The notes beneath the pieces were generated by a model. It was not told the DNA's origin. It saw only the letters and a list, made by a program, of their open reading frames with translations, and did no database searches. This document shows, in pieces, positions 9,665-19,866 of a DNA stretch of 64,000 nt. Each line of letters opens with the position of its first letter. The first letter of the stretch is position 1. The stretch covers positions 4,650,001-4,714,000 of the forward strand of contig NZ_LR134117.1 in the NCBI RefSeq assembly GCF_900635445.1, read 5' to 3'. The position numbers were made by a program, and so were the translations under genes. This DNA is from Serratia odorifera (lineage in GTDB: Bacteria; Pseudomonadota; Gammaproteobacteria; Enterobacterales; Enterobacteriaceae).

Positions 9665-10768
9665 ATGATCACGCTATCCAGGCTTTATGTACATCCGGTT
9701 AAATCCATGCGCGGCTTGCAGCTGTCGCATGCGCAGGTTGCCAGCCATGGCCTGGCGTTTGACCGCAGTTTTATGGTCACCACTCCCGATGGCACCTTTA
9801 TTACCGCTCGCCAATATCCGCAGATGGTGTTGTTCACGCCGGCCTTGTTAGCCGACGGTCTTTACCTGGCTGCGCCGGACGGCGCAAGCGCCACCGTTCG
9901 TTTCAGCGATTTCAGTGACGATGGGCAACCGACCGAAGTCTGGGGCAACCACTTTACCGCGTCCATCGCACCGCCTGCGATCAACCAGTGGCTCAGCGGC
10001 TATTTTCAACGCGACGTGCAGCTGCGCTGGCTGGGGCCGCAACTTAGCCGTCGGGTTAAAAAGCACCCGGAAATCCCGCTGTCATTCGCCGACGGCTATC
10101 CGTTTCTGCTGGTTAATGAAGCCTCATTCCACGATCTGCAGCAACGCTGCCCCGGCAGCATCAAACTGGAGCAGTTCCGCCCCAACCTGGTGGTCAGCGG
10201 CGCCAGCCCGTGGGCCGAAGACGGCTGGCAGGTGATCCGCGTTGGCGAGGTGATGTTTGATCTGGTCAAACCGTGCAGTCGCTGCGTATTGACCACCATC
10301 AGCATCGAGCGTGGTCGCAAGCACCCCAGCGGCGAACCCTTGAATACGCTGCAACAATTCCGCACGGCGGATAACGGTGATGTCGATTTCGGTCAAAATA
10401 TGATTGCGCGCAACAGCGGCGTAATTCGCGTCGGCGATGCGGTAGAGGTGTTATCAAGCAAGCCGCCACGCCCGTATGGCGCAGGCGCCGTTGTCGAAAG
10501 CGTGCAGGCGCCGCAGGACAACGCGCAGCAGGTGACCATTGACTACCAGGGCACGGTGTTCACCGGGAATAATCAGCAAATTCTGTTAGAACAGCTGGAA
10601 CAGCAAGGGTTGCACATACCCTATTCTTGCCGAGCAGGTATCTGCGGCAGCTGCCGGTTGACGCTGATCGGTGGCGAAGTGGCACCGCTGAAGAAAAGCG
10701 CGGTGGCGAATAACGGCACCATACTGTCGTGCAGTTGTATTCCTAAAACCGATATCCAGCTGGCGTAA
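9665..10768 (+). CDS. ycbX: MOSC / 2Fe-2S protein YcbX
   Basis: Molybdenum-cofactor-dependent reductase component that detoxifies N-hydroxylated bases such as 6-N-hydroxylaminopurine. About 367 residues. N-terminal MOSC beta-barrel domain; central MOSC domain with FRPNLVVSG and the cofactor-binding Cys region KPCSRC; C-terminal plant-type ferredoxin domain with CRAGICGSC plus a downstream Cys in SCSCIPKT. ATG 9665 is chosen because translation then begins ITLSRLYVHPVKSMRG, matching the family; an upstream TTG frame adds 12 unlikely residues. Divergent from rlmKL and convergent with zapC. Confidence 0.93.
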   Translation: MITLSRLYVHPVKSMRGLQLSHAQVASHGLAFDRSFMVTTPDGTFITARQYPQMVLFTPALLADGLYLAAPDGASATVRFSDFSDDGQPTEVWGNHFTASIAPPAINQWLSGYFQRDVQLRWLGPQLSRRVKKHPEIPLSFADGYPFLLVNEASFHDLQQRCPGSIKLEQFRPNLVVSGASPWAEDGWQVIRVGEVMFDLVKPCSRCVLTTISIERGRKHPSGEPLNTLQQFRTADNGDVDFGQNMIARNSGVIRVGDAVEVLSSKPPRPYGAGAVVESVQAPQDNAQQVTIDYQGTVFTGNNQQILLEQLEQQGLHIPYSCRAGICGSCRLTLIGGEVAPLKKSAVANNGTILSCSCIPKTDIQLA

Positions 10769-10802
10769 TCATACCGCCCGATCGTAGGCCGGCGCCGCTG
10801 CA

Positions 10803-11318
10803 TTATCCTGCGAGCAGGGTTTTGAGACGATCGTGCATCACCTTGATGGCATCGCCAAGCACCATGGTGCGGCCGGCCACTGACAGCTGATATTGCGCCA
10901 GCAGACACAGGCTGGCGTTGTCACCGGCCTCCACCACCAACAGGCGAGCGTCTTCGCCGCTTTCCATCACCTTGACCGCCGCCAGTTCGCCATTTTTCGG
11001 CTGTAACGGGAAATGCTGCTGGGCGAAATGCCAGCTCTTTGGCATCAGGGGTTTTAGAAAACGGTAAGCCACCAACGCATTTAATACCAGTTCAGCCCGT
11101 TGCTCATGGCTGAGCTTGATTTGCTTGCACTGTTCTTCATAGGTGAAATAAAGCGCGGCGTCGTCAACGCAAAAAGCGCATTCGGCGAATGCGTCCGGGG
11201 TAAGCATTTTGGCCGGGAAACGTGAACGGAAGATCATCCCATTGGCCAAATCGAGCATCAGCCGATCGTGTTCGGCGTCAAAATACCAACGCCAATTATC
11301 GTCAGGTTTTATCTTCAT
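10803..11318 (-). CDS. zapC: Cell division protein ZapC
   Basis: Cytosolic FtsZ-binding protein that promotes lateral association of FtsZ filaments in the Z ring. The 171 residues begin MKIKPDDNWRWYFDAEHDRLMLDLANGM and fit the ZapC (YcbW) family over their whole length. No membrane segment. It follows pyrD on the same strand after a 176-nt gap containing the pyrD hairpin, so it may have its own promoter. Moderate divergence from E. coli is normal for this fast-evolving protein. Confidence 0.92.
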   Translation of the reverse strand: MKIKPDDNWRWYFDAEHDRLMLDLANGMIFRSRFPAKMLTPDAFAECAFCVDDAALYFTYEEQCKQIKLSHEQRAELVLNALVAYRFLKPLMPKSWHFAQQHFPLQPKNGELAAVKVMESGEDARLLVVEAGDNASLCLLAQYQLSVAGRTMVLGDAIKVMHDRLKTLLAG

Positions 11319-11448
11319 TGTTTATCCCTTCTCGCCACAAGCCAACGCCGTATTTACCCCAATAAGGTGATTTTATCACCATAAAAGCCGCTTAAACATC
11401 GGATAAATCTGCGAACGATATTTATGCTAACGAACAAAATATAGACGA

Positions 11449-11474
11449 GCCGGGGGAAGAAATAAACCCCCGGC
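11449..11474 (-). terminator. Hairpin after pyrD
   Basis: GCCGGGGG / CCCCCGGC stem (10-nt loop) 20 nt beyond the pyrD stop. The following minus-strand sequence TCGTCTATATTTTG is only weakly U-rich, so read-through into zapC is plausible. Confidence 0.6.
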
Positions 11475-11494
11475 AACAAATGAAAGGAAAAATA

Positions 11495-12505
11495 TTAGAT
11501 ATGCGTAACGATATCTTTAATCAAACGTGGGCCATGAAAGATAAATCCGGAATAAATTTGCACCAGCGTTGCCCCGGCCGCTATTTTTTCTCGTGCCGCG
11601 GTCAGAGAATCAATCCCACCGACGCCGATAATAGGCAGCCTGCCTTGCAACTCTTGTGACAATCGGCGGATCACTTCGGTACTGCGCGACTGTAAAGGAC
11701 GGCCACTCAAGCCCCCCATTTGCTCACAGTAATTCAAGCCCTGCACCAGTTTGCGATCCAGCGTAGTATTGGTGGCAATAACGCCGTCTATATTATGGCG
11801 CAGCAAACTGTCCGCTATTTGGATCAATTCTTCTTCAGAAAGATCCGGCGCGATCTTTACCGCCACCGGCACATATTTGTGATGGCGCGCATGTAATTCT
11901 GCCTGTTTATTTTTAACTGCGGCTAAAAGATCGTCCAGCGCTTCACCATACTGCAAGGATCGTAGTCCTGGTGTATTTGGCGAAGAAATGTTGATCGCAA
12001 TATAACCGGCATACGGATAAACTTTATCCATGCAGATCAGATAATCGTCTTTGCCCTGTTCAACCGGCGTATCTTTATTCTTGCCGATATTAATCCCCAG
12101 GATGCCGCCAAAGTGCGAACGTTTGACGTTTTCAACCAGGTTATCCACGCCGCGGTTGTTAAACCCCATGCGGTTGATCAACCCTTCGGCCTCAACGATG
12201 CGGAACAGGCGTGGCTTGTCATTGCCTGACTGTGGGCGCGGCGTTACGGTGCCGACTTCGATAAAGCCAAATCCCATCGCGCCCAAGGCGTCTATACATT
12301 CGCCGTCTTTATCCAGACCGGCAGCCAAACCTAACGGATTTTTAAACGACAACCCCATACAGCTCACCGGCTTGGTCGGCACCGACTGGCGGACCAGAAA
12401 CGCCAATGGACTGCCGGTTACACGACGCAGCTGGCGAAAGGTCAATTCATGCGCTCGCTCTGGATCGAGCTGGAACAACGCTTTCCTGATGAGGGGGTAG
12501 TACAT
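11495..12505 (-). CDS. pyrD: Dihydroorotate dehydrogenase (quinone), class 2
   Basis: Fourth step of pyrimidine synthesis: oxidises dihydroorotate to orotate with FMN and passes electrons to ubiquinone at the inner membrane. 336 aa beginning MYYPLIRKALFQLDPERAHE, the amphipathic membrane-binding helix of class 2 enzymes. The FMN/substrate motifs GLAAGLDKDGECID, GFNNRG, NISSPNTPGLR (catalytic Ser) and IIGVGGI are all present. An upstream ATG in frame adds 11 residues and is not favoured. A PurR-like box lies upstream at 12678-12693. Confidence 0.96.
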   Translation of the reverse strand: MYYPLIRKALFQLDPERAHELTFRQLRRVTGSPLAFLVRQSVPTKPVSCMGLSFKNPLGLAAGLDKDGECIDALGAMGFGFIEVGTVTPRPQSGNDKPRLFRIVEAEGLINRMGFNNRGVDNLVENVKRSHFGGILGINIGKNKDTPVEQGKDDYLICMDKVYPYAGYIAINISSPNTPGLRSLQYGEALDDLLAAVKNKQAELHARHHKYVPVAVKIAPDLSEEELIQIADSLLRHNIDGVIATNTTLDRKLVQGLNYCEQMGGLSGRPLQSRSTEVIRRLSQELQGRLPIIGVGGIDSLTAAREKIAAGATLVQIYSGFIFHGPRLIKDIVTHI

Positions 12506-12677
12506 GTACGCTCCTGATTTCCCGGTGATGACCAGCATGCTTCACGCTGTGTATTTGTTGCTCGCCCACCCTACCCACGTCGCCTGCCTGCGGTTGGGGA
12601 ACGTTGCAAACCGGGGGCGTATTATCCGGGATCCCCTGGGTAATTGGAATTGATTAAACGCAAAAAAGGTCTTTTTT

Positions 12678-12693
12678 ACGCAACCGTTTTCCT
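12678..12693. promoter_or_regulatory. PurR-like operator in the pyrD/ssuE divergent region
   Basis: ACGCAACCGTTTTCCT matches 13 of 16 positions of the PurR palindrome ACGCAAACGTTTGCGT. PurR represses pyrD in E. coli, but there the operator is close to the start codon; here it is about 170 nt upstream, so the TSS would also have to be distant. Just beside it (12659-12680) is an A6/T6 inverted repeat. The rest of this 336-nt gap must hold the ssu promoter and CysB/Cbl sites, which I could not locate. Confidence 0.45.
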
Positions 12694-12841
12694 TGCCGCC
12701 GTAGGTTGTGCCGTCAATTCACATTTGCGCATAACAAAATCAAAAAATGAGATTTAAACAACGCGCGTCTTTGCTGTTAGTTTTAGAACTCTTACCAAGC
12801 ATTTATTAATTAAACCTAACTTTTAGTTATAAGGAGTGATC

Positions 12842-13420
12842 ATGCGCGTTATATCACTGGCCGGCAGCCCACGCATTCCATCACGTTCAGCGGCGTTGCT
12901 GGCGCTCAGCCAGCATTGGTTACAACAACAGGGCGTGGACGTCGTCGCGTATAACCTGCATGACTTTAACGCCGACGATCTGCTGTACGCCAACTTCGCC
13001 AGCCCGGCAGTAAAAGCTTTTGCCGAACAGCTGGCGCAGGCTGACGGCCTGTTGATCGCCACGCCGGTGTACAAAGCCTCATTCTCCGGCGCGTTGAAAA
13101 CCCTGCTGGATCTGCTGCCTGAACGTGCGCTGGAGCACAAGGTGGTGTTGCCACTGGCTACCGGCGGCTCGGTTGGTCACATGCTGGCGGTGGACTATGC
13201 GCTCAAGCCGGTACTGGCGGCGCTGAAAGCACAGGAAGTGCTGCACGGAGTGTTCGCCGATGACAGCCAGATCGCACTGAACGGCAGTGAAGCAACGCTG
13301 GCGGAAAGCGTTTCCCTGCGGCTGGAAGAAGCGCTGGAGAGTTTTTATCTGGCGCTAGGCCGCCGCAAGCCGCCAACGGTCAAGGCCAAGTCGACGTTGC
13401 TGACCGGGCAAACCGCATAA
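12842..13420 (+). CDS. ssuE: NADPH-dependent FMN reductase SsuE
   Basis: Supplies reduced FMN to the SsuD monooxygenase. 192 aa, flavodoxin-like fold: MRVISLAGSPR with the phosphate-binding loop at the N-terminus, TPVYKASFSGALKTLLDLLP in the middle and LPLATGG following. ATG 12842 is preceded by AAGGAGTGATC, a good ribosome site; an ATG six bases upstream is in frame but too close to it. First gene of ssuEADCB, which E. coli induces under sulfate starvation through Cbl/CysB. Confidence 0.95.
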   Translation: MRVISLAGSPRIPSRSAALLALSQHWLQQQGVDVVAYNLHDFNADDLLYANFASPAVKAFAEQLAQADGLLIATPVYKASFSGALKTLLDLLPERALEHKVVLPLATGGSVGHMLAVDYALKPVLAALKAQEVLHGVFADDSQIALNGSEATLAESVSLRLEEALESFYLALGRRKPPTVKAKSTLLTGQTA

Positions 13421-13446
13421 CGCCGATACAATAATCAGGAGTAATA

Positions 13447-14415
13447 ATGAAGCGATTTTCTTCCTTACGCCGCTGGTTTGGCGGCACCCTGGCCGGACTG
13501 CTGGCGCTGGCGACAACCGGCGTCGCGGCCGCACCGCATCATGAACCACAGCAGTTGCGTATCGGCTACCAAAAGGGTTCGGTGAGTCTGGTATTGGCCA
13601 AGACCCACCGGATGCTTGAGCAGCGTTTCCCCAAGGTCAACATCAGTTGGGTAGAATTCCCCGCTGGCCCACAAATGCTTGAAGCGCTGAACGTCGGCAG
13701 CATCGATTTGGGCAGCACCGGCGATATACCGCCGATCTTTGCCCAGGCCGCCGGCGCCGATCTGCTGTACGTCGGCGTCGAGCCGGCAAAACCGAAGGCA
13801 GAAGTGATCCTGGTGCCGGAAAACAGTCCAATCAAAGACGTCGCCGAACTGAAGGGTCGCAAGGTTGCCTTTCAAAAAGGCTCCAGCTCGCACAATCTCC
13901 TGCTGCGGGCGTTACAGCGCGCCGGCCTGAAGTTCACTGATATTCAGCCGGTGTATCTGACGCCGGCCGATGCCCGCGCAGCCTTCCAGCAAGGCAACGT
14001 GGACGCCTGGGCGATTTGGGATCCTTATTATTCTGCCGCGTTGTTGCAAGGCGGCGTGAAGGTACTGACCGACGGCAGTAATCTCAACCAGACCGGTTCG
14101 TTCTATCTGGCAGCGCGCCCCTATGCCGAAGCCCATGGCGCCTTCATTCAACAGATATTGAACGTGCTGACGCAGGCCGATGCTCTCACCCGTAGCGATC
14201 GGGCGCAAAGCGTCACATTGCTGTCCAAGGCGATGGGACTGCCGGAACCGGTGATCGCCACCTACCTGGATCATCGCCCGCCAACGTCGATCGCCCCGCT
14301 CAGCCCGCAAATCATCAAAGCACAACAGCAAACCGCCGATCTGTTCTATGCCAACCATCTGGTTCCGGTCAAGGTCGATATTTCACAACGCGTCTGGCAG
14401 CCCAGCGCCCAGTGA
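13447..14415 (+). CDS. ssuA: Aliphatic sulfonate-binding protein SsuA
   Basis: Periplasmic receptor of the SsuABC alkanesulfonate importer. 322 aa with a twin-basic signal peptide (RRWFGGTLAGLLALATTGVA, cleavage near residue 28). A type II periplasmic-binding fold follows, with LRIGYQKGSVSLVLAK, LGSTGDIPPIFAQAAGADLLY, KGRKVAFQKGSSSHN and DAWAIWDPYY motifs typical of the SsuA/TauA/ThiY group. Starts 26 nt after ssuE with an AGGAG site. Gene position makes SsuA rather than TauA the best call. Confidence 0.95.
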   Translation: MKRFSSLRRWFGGTLAGLLALATTGVAAAPHHEPQQLRIGYQKGSVSLVLAKTHRMLEQRFPKVNISWVEFPAGPQMLEALNVGSIDLGSTGDIPPIFAQAAGADLLYVGVEPAKPKAEVILVPENSPIKDVAELKGRKVAFQKGSSSHNLLLRALQRAGLKFTDIQPVYLTPADARAAFQQGNVDAWAIWDPYYSAALLQGGVKVLTDGSNLNQTGSFYLAARPYAEAHGAFIQQILNVLTQADALTRSDRAQSVTLLSKAMGLPEPVIATYLDHRPPTSIAPLSPQIIKAQQQTADLFYANHLVPVKVDISQRVWQPSAQ

Positions 14416-14431
14416 TACAGGAGAATAAATC

Positions 14432-15580
14432 ATGAGTCTGAATGTTTTCTGGTTCTTGCCCACCCACGGAGACGGCCATTATCTGGGGACGTCCGAAGGT
14501 GCCCGCAGCGTCGATTACGGTTACCTGCAGCAGATCGCCCAAGCGGCGGACCGACTGGGCTTTGGCGGGGTGCTGATCCCCACCGGGCGTTCCTGCGAGG
14601 ATTCGTGGCTGGTGGCCGCTTCGCTGATCCCGGTCACCCAGCGCCTGAAGTTTCTGGTGGCGCTGCGCCCCGGTATTATTTCGCCGACCCTGGCGGCACG
14701 GCAGGCCGCCACGCTGGACAGGCTTTCCCATGGTCGCGCGCTGTTCAATCTGGTGACCGGCGGCGATCCCGATGAGCTGGCAGCAGAAGGACTGCACCTC
14801 GACCACGAGCAGCGTTACGAAGCCTCGGCGGAATTCACCCATATCTGGCGCAAGGTGCTGGAAGGTGAAACCGTTGATTACCAGGGCAAGCATATTCAGG
14901 TCAAAGGCGCCAAACTGCTGTTCCCACCGGTGCAGCAACCGCGACCACCGCTGTATTTCGGCGGATCCTCTGAGGCGGCGCAGGATCTGGCAGCCGATCA
15001 GGTCGAACTGTATCTGACCTGGGGCGAACCGCCGGCACAGGTCAGGGAAAAGCTGGAGCAGGTGCGCGCCAAAGCGGCGGCGAAAGGACGCAAGGTGCGT
15101 TTCGGCATTCGGCTGCACGTCATCGTGCGTGAAACCACCGATGAGGCCTGGCGCGCTGCCGATCGACTGATCGCCAATTTGGACGATCAGACCATTGCCG
15201 ATGCGCAACAAGCCTTTGCCCGCTTTGACTCGGTTGGCCAACGCCGCATGGCAGAACTGCACGGCGGCAAAAAAGACAATCTTGAAATCAGCCCCAATCT
15301 GTGGGCCGGTGTCGGTCTGGTGCGCGGAGGGGCTGGCACTGCACTGGTTGGCGACGGCCCGACGGTCGCAGCGCGCATACAGGAGTATGCCGATCTGGGT
15401 ATCGATACTTTTATTCTGTCCGGCTATCCGCACCTGGAAGAGGCCTACCGCGTCGGTGAACTGCTGTTCCCGCATCTGGATTTGGCCAACAACGCAGCCC
15501 CAGCGCCATTGCGCGCGGTCAAGGCGCAGGGTGAAGTGGTCGCTAATATTTACGTGCCGCAGAAGGCGGCCCAGAGCTGA
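14432..15580 (+). CDS. ssuD: FMNH2-dependent alkanesulfonate monooxygenase SsuD
   Basis: Cleaves C1-C10 alkanesulfonates to aldehyde and sulfite using FMNH2 from SsuE. 382 aa, luciferase-like TIM barrel beginning MSLNVFWFLPTHGDGHYLGT. Family motifs seen: GVLIPTGRSCEDSW, FLVALRPG, HGRALFNLVTGGDP, LYFGGSSEAA and GLVRGGAGTALVGDGPTVA. A clear AGGAG precedes the ATG, 16 nt after ssuA. Length equals the E. coli enzyme within one residue. Confidence 0.96.
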   Translation: MSLNVFWFLPTHGDGHYLGTSEGARSVDYGYLQQIAQAADRLGFGGVLIPTGRSCEDSWLVAASLIPVTQRLKFLVALRPGIISPTLAARQAATLDRLSHGRALFNLVTGGDPDELAAEGLHLDHEQRYEASAEFTHIWRKVLEGETVDYQGKHIQVKGAKLLFPPVQQPRPPLYFGGSSEAAQDLAADQVELYLTWGEPPAQVREKLEQVRAKAAAKGRKVRFGIRLHVIVRETTDEAWRAADRLIANLDDQTIADAQQAFARFDSVGQRRMAELHGGKKDNLEISPNLWAGVGLVRGGAGTALVGDGPTVAARIQEYADLGIDTFILSGYPHLEEAYRVGELLFPHLDLANNAAPAPLRAVKAQGEVVANIYVPQKAAQS

Positions 15581-15590
15581 GGAGCGTCCC

Positions 15591-16385
15591 ATGGCAAACA
15601 ACGTACAACGTCTGCTATACCGCCTGGCCCCGTGGGTGCTGCCGGTAGCGTTAGTGGCATTGTGGCAATTTTCGGTCGACGTCGGCTGGCTGTCGAACCG
15701 CATTCTGCCGGCGCCCAGCGCCGTGATCGGCGCCTTCTGGTCGCTGACCGAAAGTGGCGAACTGTGGCAACACCTGACCATCAGCAGCTGGCGCGCGTTT
15801 ATCGGTTTTAGCATCGGTGGCAGTCTCGGTCTGCTGCTGGGCTTTATTACCGGTCTGTCGCGCTGGGGAGAGCGGCTATTGGACAGTTCGGTGCAAATGA
15901 TCCGTAACGTGCCGCATCTGGCCTTGATCCCGCTGGTGATCCTGTGGTTCGGCATTGACGAGTCCGCCAAGATTTTTCTGGTCGCGTTGGGCACCCTGTT
16001 CCCGATCTACCTGAATACCTATCACGGCATTAAAAATATCGATCGCGGCCTGCTGGAAATGGCGCGCAGCTACGGCCTCAGCGGTTTTCGGCTGTTCACC
16101 CAGGTGGTACTGCCCGGCGCCTTGCCGTCAATCATGGTTGGCGTGCGTTTTGCGCTCGGCTTTATGTGGTTGACGCTGATCGTCGCCGAAACCATCTCCG
16201 CCAATTCAGGTATTGGCTATCTGGCGATGAACGCCCGCGAGTTTCTGCAAACCGACATCGTGGTGGTGGCGATCGTGCTGTACGCCGTGCTCGGCAAACT
16301 GGCGGACCTCAGCGCCCAGTTGCTTGAACGCGTCTGGTTGCGCTGGCACCCGGCCTATCAACTGAAACACGGAGAAGCATTATGA
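15591..16385 (+). CDS. ssuC: Aliphatic sulfonate ABC transporter permease SsuC
   Basis: Inner-membrane permease of the SsuABC importer. 264 aa with about six membrane helices and the BPD_transp_1 EAA-loop (EMARSYGLSGFRLFTQVVLPGALP). ATG 15591 is preceded by GAGGAG overlapping the ssuD stop region; a much longer open frame upstream merely shadows ssuD. Stop overlaps the ssuB ATG by 4 nt. Confidence 0.95.
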   Translation: MANNVQRLLYRLAPWVLPVALVALWQFSVDVGWLSNRILPAPSAVIGAFWSLTESGELWQHLTISSWRAFIGFSIGGSLGLLLGFITGLSRWGERLLDSSVQMIRNVPHLALIPLVILWFGIDESAKIFLVALGTLFPIYLNTYHGIKNIDRGLLEMARSYGLSGFRLFTQVVLPGALPSIMVGVRFALGFMWLTLIVAETISANSGIGYLAMNAREFLQTDIVVVAIVLYAVLGKLADLSAQLLERVWLRWHPAYQLKHGEAL

Positions 16386-17161
16386 CGACGACGCCCACCC
16401 GCATTCCACAAGGTACGCCGGTCACTCTGCAATCCATCGAGAAGCGTTACGGCAAGCGCACCGTATTGGAAAATGTGCAACTGCGCATCACCGCCGGGCA
16501 GTTCGTCGCGGTGGTAGGACGCAGCGGCTGCGGTAAAAGCACGCTGCTACGCTTGCTGGCCGGGCTGGAAAAAGCCAGCAGCGGCGAGCTGCTGACCGGC
16601 AACAACGCCCCACTCAGCAGCGCCAAGGATGATACCCGCTTGATGTTCCAGGACGCCCGGCTACTGCCGTGGAAAAAGGTCATCGATAACGTCGGGCTCG
16701 GTTTGCACGGTAACTGGCGCGCAGATGCGCAGCAGGCGTTGGCAACGGTAGGCCTGGCCGATCGCGCTCATGAATGGCCGGCCGCGCTGTCCGGCGGACA
16801 GAAACAACGCGTCGCGCTGGCACGCGCGCTGATCCACCGCCCGCGTCTGCTGCTGCTGGATGAACCGCTGGGCGCACTTGATGCATTAACGCGTATTGAA
16901 ATGCAGGGATTGATCGAAAGTCTGTGGCAACAGCATGGCTTTACCGTGCTGCTGGTGACCCACGACGTCAGCGAGGCGATCGCCCTGGCCGACCGGGTAC
17001 TGTTGATTGAGGAAGGCCGCATTGGGCTGGATCTGACCATCGATCTACCACGTCCACGCCGCAAAGGATCGGCAAAGTTGGCGGAGCTTGAAGCGCAGCT
17101 ACTGGAGCGGGTACTGTCACCGCCAGCGGCGCAGCAGCTCCCGCGGCACGCAGCGAATTGA
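16382..17161 (+). CDS. ssuB: Aliphatic sulfonate ABC transporter ATPase SsuB
   Basis: ATP-hydrolysing subunit of the sulfonate importer on the cytosolic face. 259 aa: Walker A GRSGCGKST (about 45-53), Q-loop MFQDARLLPWKK, signature LSGGQKQR, Walker B LLLLDEPLGALD and switch His in LLVTHDVSEA. Translationally coupled to ssuC (ATGA). Last gene of the operon; a bidirectional terminator follows. Confidence 0.95.
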   Translation: MTTTPTRIPQGTPVTLQSIEKRYGKRTVLENVQLRITAGQFVAVVGRSGCGKSTLLRLLAGLEKASSGELLTGNNAPLSSAKDDTRLMFQDARLLPWKKVIDNVGLGLHGNWRADAQQALATVGLADRAHEWPAALSGGQKQRVALARALIHRPRLLLLDEPLGALDALTRIEMQGLIESLWQQHGFTVLLVTHDVSEAIALADRVLLIEEGRIGLDLTIDLPRPRRKGSAKLAELEAQLLERVLSPPAAQQLPRHAAN

Positions 17162-17184
17162 AATATTGGCCATAGCCATCAATA

Positions 17185-17220
17185 AAAAATGCCGTTCAGG
17201 GTTAACCGAACGGCATTTTT
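17185..17220. terminator. Bidirectional terminator between ssuB and pepN
   Basis: A 13-bp perfect stem (AAAAATGCCGTTC / GAACGGCATTTTT, 10-nt loop) flanked by A- and T-runs on both sides, lying between convergent ssuB and pepN. Confidence 0.92.
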
Positions 17221-17250
17221 ACGCTCAATCAGGCCGTTTGATGGCGTCGA

Positions 17251-19866
17251 TTAGGCGTCCAGCGCCTTGCTGATCTTCTCAAACAGATCGCCAGACAGAT
17301 TTGGCAGCGCCTTCAACTGCTCCAACGCCTGGCGCATCAGCGCCTCGCGCCCGGCATCGTAACGCTTGAGACGAATCAGTGGTTCGATCAAACGCGCTGC
17401 CACCTGCGGATTGCGGGTGTTCAGATCGCTGAGGATTTCTACCAGGAACTGATAACCGCTACCGTCTGCGGCGTGGAACGCTGATGGATTGGCTGCGGCA
17501 AAGGCGCCCACCAGCGAACGGGTACGGTTCGGTTGCTCAGGCTGAATGAACGGTGTTGCAGCAGGCTGCGCACCGTGGCGAGTACGTCGGCGGCCGGGCT
17601 GGTAGCCTGCAGCGCAAACCATTTGTCCATCACCAGACCATCCTGATGCCAACGCTGGTCGAACGCGGCCATCAGCGCATCACGACACGGTAACTGCGCC
17701 GCCACCGCCGCTGCCAGCGCCGCCAGCGAGTCGGTCATGTTATCGGCATGCTTGAACTGTTCGGCCACCAGACGGTCAGCCTGTTGCTCATCGGCAAAGG
17801 CCAGATAGTGCAGACAGGTATTGCGCAACGCGCGTTTGGCAATGTCGCCATGCTCAACGCGATAGCCGTCGGTCTTGTTGTGGTGATAGACCGCTAGCCA
17901 TTCGTCGGTCATTTCTTGCGCCAGACAACGGGTAATCGCCTCATGCACCGCCGCGATCGCACTCGGATCGATGACCGTAAACAGCTCGGCAATTTCACTT
18001 TCTGACGGCAGGGTCAGGATCTGCGCCGCCAGCGCCGGATCCAGTTTTTCATCCAGCAATACCGCGCGGAACGCGTCGGCCACATGCAACGGCAAGGTGA
18101 GCGGCTGCTTCTGCTGATATTTGGCGACGTTCAGTTTGATGTAGGTGGCCAGCAGGCTCTGCGCGGCATCCCAACGGGCAAAATCGTTACGCGCATGCTG
18201 CATCAGGAAGGTCAGCTGCTTGTCGCTGTAGGTATAATCCAGCTTCACCGGCGCCGAAAACTCACGCAGCAGCGACGGCACTGGCGGATGCTCGACGCCA
18301 TCAAAGACAAAAGTCTGTTCCGCTTCGGTCACGTTCAACACATTGTTAACCGGCAGGCCATCTTTTTGCAGCGCAATCACCTGCCCTTGGGCGTCATACA
18401 GTTCGATGTTCAACGGAATATGCAGCGGCAGCTTCTCAGGTTGATCGGCGGTCGGTGCCGTGTGCTGGCTGACGTGCAAACGATACTGCTGATGCTCGGC
18501 GTTATATTCGTCGCGCACCGTCAGCGTTGGCGTGCCTGATTGGCTGTACCAACGACGGAACAGCGACAGATCGACGTTGGAGGCGTCTTCCATCGCCTGC
18601 ACAAAATCATCGCAGGTGGCCGCGCTGCCATCGTGACGTTCAAAATACAGCTGCATGCCCTTTTGGAAATTCTGCTCCCCCAACAGGGTATGCATCATGC
18701 GGATCACTTCCGATCCTTTCTCATACACCGTCAGGGTGTAGAAGTTGTTCATTTCGATCACTTTGTCCGGGCGAATGGCATGTGCCATCGGGCTGGCGTC
18801 TTCGGCAAACTGCGCGCCGCGCATCACCCGCACGTTGTCGATACGGTTTACCGCGCGTGACCCCAGATCCGAACTGAACTCCTGATCGCGGAAACACCGT
18901 CAGCCCCTCTTTCAGACTGAGCTGGAACCAGTCGCGACAGGTTACCCGGTTGCCGGTCCAGTTATGGAAATACTCGTGGCCAATCACCGCTTCAATGTTC
19001 AAATAGTCTTTATCGGTGGCCGTTTCGGCCTTGGCCAGCACATATTTAGAGTTAAAAATATTTAACCCTTTGTTTTCCATCGCACCCATATTAAAGAAAT
19101 CCACCGCGACGATCATATAGATGTCGAGGTCGTATTCCAGCCCGAAACGGGTTTCGTCCCATTTCATGGCGTTTTTCAGCGAGGTCATCGCCCAGTCGGC
19201 GCGATCCAGATTACCGCGATCGACAAACAGTTCCAGCGCCACCTGACGGCCGGAACGGGTAATGAAATTGTCCTGCAGCACGTCGAAATCACCGGCCACC
19301 AGCGCAAACAGGTAGCACGGTTTGGGGAACGGATCCTGCCATTTTACCCAGTGGCGGCCGTCAGCCAGTTCGCCCTGATCGATACGGTTGCCGTTGGACA
19401 ACAGGAAAGGATAACGCTGTTTGTCCGCCACGATACGGGTGGTAAAACGCGCCAACACGTCGGGGCGATCGAGATAATAGGTAATGTGTCGGAAGCCTTC
19501 GGCTTCACACTGGGTACACAAGGCCTCACCAGACAGATACAACCCTTCCAGCGCGCTGTTTTTTGCCGGATGAATATCGTTGACGATAGTCATGGTGAAT
19601 TGCTCTGGAAGCTCGTCAATATGCAGTTGGTTATCCTGAATACGGTAGGCGCTCCACGGCTGCCCATCGATCTGCAGGCTCACCAGCGTCAGATCTTCCC
19701 CGTCCAGTACCAGTGACGCACCGGCCGCCCCCTGGCGCTTGAGCTGACTAACGGCGGTCACGCGCGTGGTTTCCGCATGCAGTTCAAAGTCCAGATCAAT
19801 GTCGGTAATGGTGTAATCCGGCGCGCGATAATCGTGGCGATACTTCGCCTGTGGCTGTTGTGTCAT
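17251..19866 (-). CDS. pepN: Aminopeptidase N, two compensating frameshifts in assembly
   Basis: Cytosolic zinc aminopeptidase of the M1 family with broad N-terminal specificity. Exopeptidase motif GAMEN and zinc site HEYFH with a downstream Glu (HEXXH-18-E) are visible around residues 260-320. Three frames must be joined: one extra base near 18889-18894 (LTVF-RDQEF junction, residue ~325) and one missing base near 17531-17533 (SLSN-PNRTRSL junction, residue ~778). Corrected length is 871 aa, the family length. The start is MTQQPQAKYRHDYRAPDYTI at 19866. Both breaks sit at short homopolymers, so assembly error is the likely cause; inactivation would be viable, so decay cannot be excluded. Confidence 0.92.

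Noticed and set aside
17653..18833. Reading pepN as separate shorter aminopeptidase genes
   Set aside because: The three frames join at exactly conserved junctions and sum to 871 aa, so this is one gene with sequence errors.
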